A stretch of 10,086 bases of DNA. Origin: CAZWUZ01 sp964637655 [NCBI: uncultured bacterium] (GTDB lineage Bacteria > DAOPZR01). Where the stretch lies: assembly GCA_964637655.1 (NCBI GenBank), contig CAZWUZ010000138.1, positions 1 to 10,086 on the forward strand, given 5' to 3'. A program made the translations under genes and the position numbers. Numbering within the stretch: position 1 is the stretch's first letter; each line of letters opens with the position of its first letter. The notes beneath the pieces were generated by a model. That model ran no database searches. It was not told the origin of the DNA and worked only from the letters and a program-made list of their open reading frames with translations. This document shows positions 1-5,052 of the stretch, piece after piece.

Positions 1-69
1 CTGGAGGGATTCGAACCCCCGACCTTCTGGTCCGTAGCCAGACGCTCTATCCAGCTGAGCTACAGCCGC
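1..69 (-). tRNA. tRNA-Arg(ACG), 3' end cut by window edge
   Basis: Read on the minus strand, the 5' acceptor strand GCGGCTG (ends at 69) is followed by a D arm with GCTC/GAGC. The anticodon stem TCTGG/CCAGA encloses the loop CTACGGA with anticodon ACG (Arg, CGN codons). The T arm has the loop TTCGAAT. The 3' acceptor strand begins as CAG at the window edge, so its last four pairing bases and the discriminator lie outside the window. The ACG anticodon is the one normally edited to ICG by TadA. It is the last visible gene of a three-tRNA cluster. Confidence 0.93.
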
Positions 70-118
70 ACGCTATCCTTTTGTCCGGCAGCGGCAACGG
101 CGCCGCAACCATGAGCAA

Positions 119-207
119 TGGCGGAGAGAGTGGGATTTGAACCCACGGTACCTTGTGAGTACGCCGCCTTAGCAAGGCGGTGCCTTAAGCCGCTCGGCCA
201 TCTCTCC
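119..207 (-). tRNA. tRNA-Ser(GCU)
   Basis: Class II tRNA with a long variable arm. The acceptor strands GGAGAGA (5' end at 207) and TCTCTCC pair fully, followed by discriminator G (at 122, typical of serine tRNAs) and an encoded CCA (119-121). The anticodon stem CCGCC/GGCGG encloses the loop TTGCTAA, giving anticodon GCU for AGC/AGU serine codons. It lies 25 bases downstream of tRNA-Ser(UGA) in the same transcription unit. Confidence 0.95.
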
Positions 208-232
208 GTAACAGTTGCACAACACGACGCTA

Positions 233-322
233 TGGCGGAGGGGGAGGGATTCGAACCCCCGGACGGGTTGCCCCGTCTCCGGTTTTCAAGACCGGCCGAT
301 TCAACCGCTCTCGCACCCCTCC
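233..322 (-). tRNA. tRNA-Ser(UGA)
   Basis: Class II tRNA with a long variable arm. The acceptor strands GGAGGGG (5' end at 322) and CCCCTCC pair fully, followed by discriminator G and an encoded CCA at 233-235. The anticodon stem CCGGT/ACCGG encloses the loop CTTGAAA, giving anticodon UGA for UCN serine codons. It is the first gene after the promoter at 382-410, with a predicted leader of about 50 bases. Confidence 0.95.
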
Positions 323-381
323 CGCACGCCACGGCGGCAACAGTGCACACACCGCGACTTCACCGCCACCATCGCCCATAC

Positions 382-410
382 AGTATAGCAGATAAGCCGG
401 GGTCTGTCAA
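382..410 (-). promoter_or_regulatory. sigma-70 promoter of the tRNA cluster
   Basis: On the minus strand, a perfect -35 TTGACA (410-405) is followed after 17 bases by a -10 TATACT (387-382), five of six consensus. The predicted start is near 375. It points into the Ser-Ser-Arg tRNA cluster and is back-to-back with the recR promoter. Confidence 0.85.
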
Positions 411-426
411 TGAATAAACGACGTAA

Positions 427-455
427 TTGACGCGCAGCAGCGGATGAGGTATATA
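427..455 (+). promoter_or_regulatory. sigma-70 promoter of recR
   Basis: A -35 TTGACG (427-432) and a -10 TATATA (450-455) are separated by 17 bases. The predicted start is near 462, which places the purine-rich ribosome-binding site GGGAGGG (462-468) at the very 5' end of the message. Confidence 0.7.
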
Positions 456-480
456 CGGGGCGGGAGGGAAGCAGAAGACC

Positions 481-1080
481 ATGCTCGCCGTACCACCGCC
501 GCTCGCGCGCCTCATCCGCGAACTCAACCGTCTCCCCTCCGTGGGGCAGAAAACCGCGCAGCGTCTTGCCTTTCATCTGCTGGGGCAGCAGCGGGTGCAG
601 GCGCGCGACCTGGCGCAGGCGCTGCTTGCCGCGGCGGAGCAGATGCGCCCCTGCCGCCGCTGCGGCAACCTCACCGACGCGGAGGAGTGCACCATCTGCC
701 GCGCCCCGGGCCGGGCCAACGGCCTGCTCTGCGTCGTCGAGGAGGTGCGCGATCTGTTCACCATCGAGGGGGCGCGCGTCTTCGCCGGCAGGTATCATGT
801 GCTCGGGGGATTGCTCTCGCCGCTCGACGGGGTCGGCCCGCAGGACCTGAGCATCCCGCAGCTGCTGCGCCGCCTCCCCGACGAGCAGATCCGCGAGGTG
901 ATCATTGCCACCAACCCGACGGTGGAAGGGGAAGCGACCGCCTCGTACCTCGCGCGGGCCATCCATCCGCTCGGGGTGCGTGTCACGCGCATCGGGTTCG
1001 GCATGCCGGTGGGTGGCGACCTGGAATTTGCCGATGAACTGACGTTGTCACGGGCACTGGAAGCACGGCGCGAGTTGTAG
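481..1080 (+). CDS. recR: recombination mediator protein RecR
   Basis: RecR acts with RecO (and RecF) to load RecA onto single-stranded DNA coated with SSB during gap repair; it forms a ring-shaped tetrameric DNA clamp. The 199 residues match the family's usual length (about 200). Visible parts, in order: an N-terminal helix-hairpin-helix (LPSVGQKTAQRLAFHLL, about 18-34); a four-cysteine zinc motif (C58, C61, C70, C73); a Toprim domain starting around residue 80 with its acidic EE at 87-88 and the family stretch YHVLGGLLSPLDGVGP at 105-120; and the C-terminal GMPVGGDLEFAD block (174-185). The start at 481 is the only one upstream of the helix-hairpin-helix. A GGGAGGG lies 12 bases before it, a slightly long spacing. 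No terminator is visible after the TAG, although an independent promoter begins about 100 bases later. Confidence 0.97.
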   Translation: MLAVPPPLARLIRELNRLPSVGQKTAQRLAFHLLGQQRVQARDLAQALLAAAEQMRPCRRCGNLTDAEECTICRAPGRANGLLCVVEEVRDLFTIEGARVFAGRYHVLGGLLSPLDGVGPQDLSIPQLLRRLPDEQIREVIIATNPTVEGEATASYLARAIHPLGVRVTRIGFGMPVGGDLEFADELTLSRALEARREL

Positions 1081-1117
1081 GCATCAGGCCAGAAACCCCG
1101 GCGAATAGCTGCATATC

Positions 1118-1184
1118 ACAATTCGTTTATCTTACATATAGTAAAACAGTTGCACTGATACTTTCAACAATTATGTAATTCACC
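1118..1184 (+). promoter_or_regulatory. AT-rich island upstream of the RNA promoter, UP-element-like
   Basis: In an otherwise strongly GC-rich window, this stretch is dominated by A and T (for example the part around 1160-1180) and ends directly at the -35 box at 1185. Such AT-rich DNA upstream of a -35 is the usual setting of an UP element bound by the RNA polymerase alpha subunit at rRNA and other strong promoters. The role here is inferred from composition and position only. The rest of 1081-1184 shows no gene. Confidence 0.5.
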
Positions 1185-1213
1185 TTGACGCCACTGCCGC
1201 TTTCCGGTATAAT
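1185..1213 (+). promoter_or_regulatory. strong sigma-70 promoter of the large non-coding RNA
   Basis: A -35 TTGACG (1185-1190, five of six consensus) and a perfect -10 TATAAT (1208-1213) are separated by 17 bases. The predicted start falls at 1219-1221. Base 1221 is also the first base of the RNA's closing helix, so promoter and fold agree on the 5' end. Confidence 0.88.
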
Positions 1214-1220
1214 GGGAACT

Positions 1221-1259
1221 GCCTGAAGGTCAGTGGCTGTTCTTAGACAACAGAATCCG
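1221..1259 (+). other. 5' strand of the RNA's end-closing helix
   Basis: Pairs with 2348-2385 in successive blocks: 1221-1227 with 2379-2385 (GCCTGAA/TTCAGGC), 1230-1233 with 2371-2374 (TCAG/CTGA), 1237-1244 with 2360-2367 (CTGTTCTT/AGGAATAG, two G-U pairs), 1246-1253 with 2352-2359 (GACAACAG/CTGTTGTC) and 1256-1259 with 2348-2351 (TCCG/CGGA). This gives 31 pairs with small internal loops and bulges. Confidence 0.85.
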
Positions 1260-1812
1260 ACACAGAGCCGGACACCCGGAGCCGTTTCGACGGCGACGGC
1301 GGCAGGGAACAGGGCGTATTCCTGGCGTGGGCAGCGGGAGCTGCAGAGCGCGGGAAGCTGGCAACAGCAGCCCCAACCGACCGCATGAGAGGGAGCGAGC
1401 GGCGACTGAAGAGGAAAAGAAGCGCAGAGCAGGCGGCGCCGGTGAGAACCGGAGAGGCCGCAAGCCGCGGGGAGCAACACCCTGCAGCCGGGCGCAACAC
1501 CGTGTGAAGAACGGGCCGGTCGCAAGATCGGCAACGGACGCGGGCAGGACCAGATACCCTGGAGCGGTGGAAAACCGCAGGAGGGGAGCACGACGCGAGA
1601 GCGGGCGGGCGGTCTGATCGCGGGGAAGATTCAGAGGGTGGGCATAACGGCATGAGGGTAACCGTCCGGAAGCGGGCGGATATCCGCGGTACGAGAAACC
1701 TGCAGAGCGCGTAAAGTTCAGGAGAGGCAGCAACCGCATTCATCTAACCGTGGGCGCGGCGAGCGATCCTGTTCCGGAGTAACGCTTCGCAGCCTTGCAA
1801 AAAGGCAGGGGA

Positions 1813-1822
1813 GCACGAGGCC
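1813..1822 (+). repeat. internal 10-mer GCACGAGGCC, copy 1
   Basis: Exact copy of 1882-1891, 69 bases away, both inside the large RNA. This copy is preceded by GGGGA; the overlapping string GGGGAGCA also occurs at 1469-1476, 1583-1590 and 1808-1815. It could be a repeated structural module or tertiary-contact motif. Confidence 0.6.
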
Positions 1823-1881
1823 CGGGAGGGCGGAGGCTGGAACAGGGGAGAACCCTCTGAAGAACATGAATCCCGGAAAGG

Positions 1882-1891
1882 GCACGAGGCC
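1882..1891 (+). repeat. internal 10-mer GCACGAGGCC, copy 2
   Basis: Second exact copy of the motif at 1813-1822. It directly follows the small hairpin CCC-GGAAA-GGG (1872-1882), whereas copy 1 follows the hairpin GCCTT-GCAAA-AAGGC (1792-1806) by a few bases. In both cases the motif sits on the 3' side of a hairpin. Confidence 0.6.
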
Positions 1892-2044
1892 AGTGGGCGG
1901 GTAAACAACCCCGTCTGCGTCTGGAGCCAACGGATGTCCGGAAGGTGCAATACCGCGAGGTCCTGAGAAAGGACGGGGCGGTCAGGAAAGCCGGCAACGG
2001 TGAGTACCACCGACGGACAGGGACACCCTTAGGGGGACGGAAAA

Positions 2045-2055
2045 CCTTGGGAAGG
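2045..2055 (+). repeat. internal 11-mer CCTTGGGAAGG, copy 1
   Basis: Exact copy of 2337-2347, both inside the large RNA and both preceded by AAAC or AAACC. The motif is self-complementary at its ends (CCTT/AAGG), so each copy can form a tiny hairpin or the copies can pair in trans. Confidence 0.6.
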
Positions 2056-2336
2056 GAGCCGGGTGGAACGGCGGCAGAGATGCCGTCGGGAAGGTCGGCA
2101 GCAGCATCCGGAACAAAGCTCTGAAGCGGGGCGGAATTCCATGAAGGTGAGCCGGGGCCGAGAGGATTCCCGGTGGAGCGCGGCGGAGAAAAGCCCGTGC
2201 GGTCGTGAGAAACGACGGGACGGGGGCGGAGCCGAGAGGCAGAAGCCGGTCGCAGCGCGAATCCTTGCAGGAAGAGCCAACCGCAGGAGAGCAGGGGAAT
2301 CAGCGATGGTTCTACCGCTGGATGATGCGGGCAAAC

Positions 2337-2347
2337 CCTTGGGAAGG
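2337..2347 (+). repeat. internal 11-mer CCTTGGGAAGG, copy 2
   Basis: Second exact copy of the motif at 2045-2055. It abuts the 3' strand of the end-closing helix, which begins at 2348. Confidence 0.6.
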
Positions 2348-2385
2348 CGGACTGTTGTCAGGAATAGAAGCTGATTTCTTCAGGC
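2348..2385 (+). other. 3' strand of the RNA's end-closing helix
   Basis: Complementary in order to 1221-1259 (see that entry). It is followed by a short T-run (2388-2392) and, 15 bases on, by the intrinsic terminator. The mature 3' end may therefore be made just past 2385. Confidence 0.85.
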
Positions 2386-2400
2386 ACTTTTTGTATAGCA

Positions 2401-2428
2401 ACGACGCGGCGACGCGTCGTTTTTTTTT
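2401..2428 (+). terminator. intrinsic terminator of the large RNA
   Basis: Perfect 8-bp stem ACGACGCG/CGCGTCGT closed by a GCGA (GNRA) tetraloop at 2409-2412. An unbroken T-run to 2428 starts at the last stem base. This is a textbook rho-independent terminator on the plus strand. Confidence 0.93.
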
Positions 2429-2455
2429 GCCCCGCGCACCCCGCTCTGCTATACT
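2427..2455 (+). promoter_or_regulatory. promoter of the zinc-ribbon gene, overlapping the terminator T-tract
   Basis: A -10 TATACT (2450-2455) lies 17 bases after TTGCCC (2427-2432), a moderate -35 whose first two T residues are the last two of the terminator run. The predicted start is A2462, the first base of the AGGAG ribosome-binding site. Confidence 0.65.
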
Positions 2456-2475
2456 CGCCGCAGGAGAAGAAGACC

Positions 2476-2835
2476 ATGGTCCGACAGGAAGAATTCATGC
2501 GCCGCGTCGCCTCTGCCGCGCGCGGGGCGGGCGGCAGCGCCCGCGCCCTCGAAAACAGTTACTTCGCGCGTACCGACCCGTCCTTTTTGCGCGCGCTCGC
2601 CGCTGACGCGACACAGCAGAAACAGGCCCTGCAGCAGGAACACGGGAAGGAGAAGCACTGGCGGGTCTGCCCGTCGTGCGGGGCGCGCCTGCGCGAGGAA
2701 AACCTCGCCGGCGTGCTCATTGACGCCTGCCCCGCCTGCGGCGGGCTGTGGTTCGATCAGGGGGAAGTGGAACTGCTGCTGCGCGCGAAGCGCTCCTTCT
2801 GGACGCGTCTGCGCGAACTGTTCCGCGCGCCCTAA
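2476..2835 (+). CDS. small TFIIB-type zinc-ribbon protein
   Basis: A 119-residue soluble protein with no signal peptide or membrane segment. The N-terminal half (about 1-60) is basic and helical-looking, with a Gln/Glu-rich stretch. The C-terminal half holds a zinc ribbon with C65-P-S-C68 and C85-P-A-C88, ending in the block CPACGGLWFDQGEVELL. This is characteristic of the bacterial zf-TFIIB family of small zinc-ribbon proteins, whose function is generally not known. A basic tail (residues 104-117) follows. The start at 2476 has AGGAG at 2462-2466, nine bases away. Its TAA overlaps the argF stop codon on the other strand by two bases, and the two coding regions overlap by four. It lies directly downstream of the large RNA but has its own promoter. 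A role as nucleic-acid or RNA partner is only a guess from the ribbon and the position. Confidence 0.85.
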   Translation: MVRQEEFMRRVASAARGAGGSARALENSYFARTDPSFLRALAADATQQKQALQQEHGKEKHWRVCPSCGARLREENLAGVLIDACPACGGLWFDQGEVELLLRAKRSFWTRLRELFRAP

Positions 2836-3779
2836 CGCCGCCCGAGCAGCAGGTACATGATCGCCTTCTGCACATGCAGGCGGTTTTCCGCCTCGTCGAA
2901 GACGATGCTGTGCGGGCCGTCGACCACCTCGTCGGTGATCTCCTCGCCGCGATGCGCCGGCAGGCAGTGCATCACCAGCACATCTTTTTTCGCCGCCGCC
3001 ACCAGTGCCGCATTGACCTGATACGGGGCAAATACCGCCTTGCGTTTCGCCTGTTCCTGTTCCTGCCCCATCGACGCCCAGACATCGGTGTAGATGACAT
3101 CGGCCCCCTGCACCGCCGCCTGCGGGTCATGTGCCAGCGCCACCGTCCCGCCGCTGGCCGTGCACGCCTGCTGCGCCCAGCCCCATACCGTTGTGTCCGG
3201 CTCGTACCCTGCCGGGGTGCAGGCGACAAACCGCATGCCCGTTTTGGCACAGCCGAGCGCGAGCGAATTGCACACGTTGTTGCCGTCGCCGATGTAGACG
3301 AGCTTGAGGTCCTTCAGGTCGGCGTGCTTCGGGTCGCGCTGCCGGTGCTCGATGACCGTGTAGAGATCCGCGAGGATCTGGCAGGGATGCAGCAGGTCGG
3401 TCAGCCCGTTGATCACCGGCACGCTGCCGTACGTCGCCAGGTCGATGACATCCTGGTGCGCAAACGTGCGGATCATGATCCCGTCCACATAGCGCGACAG
3501 CGTGCGCGCCGTGTCGGCGATGGTCTCGCCGCGGCGCAGCTGCAGGTCGGTGGCGGAGAGGAAGAGCGCGCTCCCCCCCAGCTGGTACATGCCGACCTCG
3601 AACGATACGCGCGTGCGCGTCGACGCCTTCTGGAAGATCATCGCCAGCGTTTTGCCCGCCAGCGGCGTGAAACGCTCACCCGCCCGCTGCCTGCTTTTCA
3701 GCAGCTGCGTGGTGGCGAAAATCTCGTCGAGGTCCGCCCGGTCGAGGTCGTTGATGCTGATCAGGTGTTGCACTTTCAT
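2832..3779 (-). CDS. argF: ornithine carbamoyltransferase
   Basis: Transfers the carbamoyl group between carbamoyl phosphate and ornithine/citrulline in the cytoplasm. At 315 residues it has the normal family length. The carbamoyl-phosphate loop STRTR is at 53-57 and the HPCQ motif at 131-134. The ornithine-binding stretch DVWASMG is at 232-238; the SMG loop argues for ornithine rather than putrescine or oxamate as substrate. HCLP, with the catalytic cysteine, is at 271-274. It is the last gene of the arcC-thrC-argF operon, 21 bases after the thrC stop, with AGGAG seven bases before its ATG. Sequence alone does not separate the biosynthetic (ArgF) from the catabolic (ArcB) form. A carbamate kinase in the same operon favours catabolic or reversible use, so arcB is the alternative name. 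Confidence 0.93.
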   Translation of the reverse strand: MKVQHLISINDLDRADLDEIFATTQLLKSRQRAGERFTPLAGKTLAMIFQKASTRTRVSFEVGMYQLGGSALFLSATDLQLRRGETIADTARTLSRYVDGIMIRTFAHQDVIDLATYGSVPVINGLTDLLHPCQILADLYTVIEHRQRDPKHADLKDLKLVYIGDGNNVCNSLALGCAKTGMRFVACTPAGYEPDTTVWGWAQQACTASGGTVALAHDPQAAVQGADVIYTDVWASMGQEQEQAKRKAVFAPYQVNAALVAAAKKDVLVMHCLPAHRGEEITDEVVDGPHSIVFDEAENRLHVQKAIMYLLLGRR

Positions 3780-3800
3780 GTCCGTCTCCTGCCCGCAGAA

Positions 3801-5033
3801 TCAGCCGAACAGCGGCGTGAGCGCCGCCAGTTCGGGTGCCACCGTGCGCGGCGTCCCCGCCACTTTCATGGCGGAGGCCACATCCTTCAGCCCGTTGCCG
3901 GTGATGACCGCAACGATGGTCTCGTCGGCGCGCAGTTTTCCCGCCTGCGCCAGCGCCGCCACCCCGGCATACGCCGTCACGCCCGCCGGTTCACCGAACA
4001 CCCCCGCACCGCGCGCCACGGTTTTGAGCGACTCGAGGATGACCTCGGCGCTGACGGTCACCGCGTCCCCCCCCGACTCCGTCACCGCGCGCACCGCCAT
4101 CGCCCCGTCGCGCGGGATGTCGACGGATATGGAATCCGCCACCGTCGTCGCGCGCACCGGTTCGAGTTTCCCGCCGCGGCGCACCGCGTCCGCCACCGCG
4201 CTGCTTTTCTCCGACTGCACCGCGACCATTTTCGGCAGGCGGTCGATGCACCCCGCCGCGTGCAGGTCGCGAAACCCCTTCCAGATGCCGCTGATGATGT
4301 TGCCGTCACCGACGGAGACGAACACGCGGTCCGGCACCCGCCAGTCGAGTTGCTCGCAGATTTCGAAGGCACAGGACTTTTTGCCTTCGCGCGTGAACGG
4401 GTTGTAGCCGGTATTGCGGTTGTACCAGCCGTACTTCGCTGACGCCGCCAGGCAGAGGTCGAACGCCTGGTCGTAGGTGCCGTCGACCATGACGATCTCC
4501 GCGCCGAACGCCATGATCTGGGCGATCTTCGCCGGCGGCGCGCTCTTGGGCACGAAGATGATGGTGCGGTACCCGAGCGGCGCGGCCAGGCAGGCGAGCG
4601 ACGACGCGGCGTTCCCCGTCGACGCGCCGCAGATCAGCGGCGCCCCGTTCTCGCGCGCATGCGCCAGCGCCACGCTTGAGGCGCGGTCCTTGAACGATGC
4701 GCTCGGGTTGCGCCCGTCATCCTTGAGGAGGAGGTGCGGCACCCCGAGCGGCGCCCCGAGGCGCTCCGCGCCATAGAGCGGGGTCCAGCCGACCTGCTGC
4801 GGCGGGATCATGCTCAGGTCGCGCAGCGGGTAGAAGGGGGCGTAGCGCCAGACCGAGTAGTTCCGGTCGGCCGCCAGCGTGTCGCGCGAAATGCGCGCGC
4901 GGATCTTCGCGTAATCGTACGTCACCTCGGTGTTGGCGCCGCAGGCGGTGCAGACGTACTGCGTCTGCTGCAGCGTATGCTCCTTGCCGCACTGCGTACA
5001 CGTCAGGCCGAGGACCTGGTCGGGCTGGATCAT
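3801..5033 (-). CDS. thrC: threonine synthase-like PLP enzyme with N-terminal zinc ribbon
   Basis: A fold-type II pyridoxal-phosphate enzyme of 410 residues. An N-terminal zinc ribbon (C12, C15, C28, C31) leads into the catalytic core. The PLP lysine is K115 in SASFKDRAS. The substrate loop is GASTGN (136-141), the cofactor phosphate loop is in SVGDGNIISGIWKGF (about 240-254), and TGNGLKD (378-384) is typical of threonine synthase. The expected reaction is O-phosphohomoserine to threonine. The start at 5033 has a GGAG eight bases upstream and follows the arcC stop by 19 bases. Threonine-synthase homologues also include cysteate synthase and 2,3-diaminopropionate lyase-like enzymes. Since no hom or thrB gene is near and both neighbours handle carbamoyl phosphate, substrate specificity should be regarded as provisional. 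Confidence 0.88.
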   Translation of the reverse strand: MIQPDQVLGLTCTQCGKEHTLQQTQYVCTACGANTEVTYDYAKIRARISRDTLAADRNYSVWRYAPFYPLRDLSMIPPQQVGWTPLYGAERLGAPLGVPHLLLKDDGRNPSASFKDRASSVALAHARENGAPLICGASTGNAASSLACLAAPLGYRTIIFVPKSAPPAKIAQIMAFGAEIVMVDGTYDQAFDLCLAASAKYGWYNRNTGYNPFTREGKKSCAFEICEQLDWRVPDRVFVSVGDGNIISGIWKGFRDLHAAGCIDRLPKMVAVQSEKSSAVADAVRRGGKLEPVRATTVADSISVDIPRDGAMAVRAVTESGGDAVTVSAEVILESLKTVARGAGVFGEPAGVTAYAGVAALAQAGKLRADETIVAVITGNGLKDVASAMKVAGTPRTVAPELAALTPLFG

Positions 5034-5052
5034 GGCTCTGCTCCGGGTCGGG

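Larger units (their letters stand above)
1221..2428 (+). ncRNA. large structured non-coding RNA, about 1.2 kb, class not recognised
   Basis: No credible protein gene lies on either strand here. The plus strand is purine-rich and packed with short perfect hairpins: GCCGT-TTCG-ACGGC (1281-1294), GCAGC-GGGA-GCTGC (1331-1344), CCGGT-GAGA-ACCGG (1439-1452), GCCGGTC-GCAA-GATCGGC (1515-1532, one G-U), GCGGT-GGAAA-ACCGC (1564-1578), CCGTCCG/CGGGCGG (1662-1679), GCCTT-GCAAA-AAGGC (1792-1806), GTCCT-GAGAA-AGGAC (1960-1974), CGGTG-AGTAC-CACCG (1998-2012), an 8-bp stem with GAGA loop (2069-2088), GTCGT-GAGAA-ACGAC (2202-2216) and CAGCG/CGCTG (2301-2320). Several loops are GNRA or UUCG. The two ends pair in a helix of about 31 bp (1221-1259 with 2348-2385). 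It has its own strong promoter and an intrinsic terminator. I find no RNase P, tmRNA, 6S, SRP, rRNA or group II intron signatures. Very large bacterial RNAs such as OLE, GOLLD and ROOL show comparable complexity and end-to-end closure, but I cannot assign it to any of them. The function is unknown. The processed 3' end may be near 2385, with the terminator trimmed. Confidence 0.85.

Noticed and set aside
1127-2010. Minus-strand open frames of up to 169 codons (for example 1230-1739 and 1243-1743)
   Set aside because: They overlap one another in different frames, are low-complexity Pro/Arg/Ser/Cys-rich, have no recognisable domain, and are explained by the purine-rich, T-poor plus strand of the RNA gene.
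1221-2428. Identity as RNase P RNA, tmRNA or a group II intron
   Set aside because: No GAGGAAAGTCCGGGC-type RNase P core, no Ala acceptor/tag reading frame of tmRNA, no GUGYG 5' end or domain V hairpin of a group II intron, and no reverse transcriptase.
2748-4442. Plus-strand open frame of 564 codons
   Set aside because: Antisense to argF and thrC, whose motifs and ribosome-binding sites are clear; rich in His/Arg/Asp as expected from a GC-rich complementary frame.
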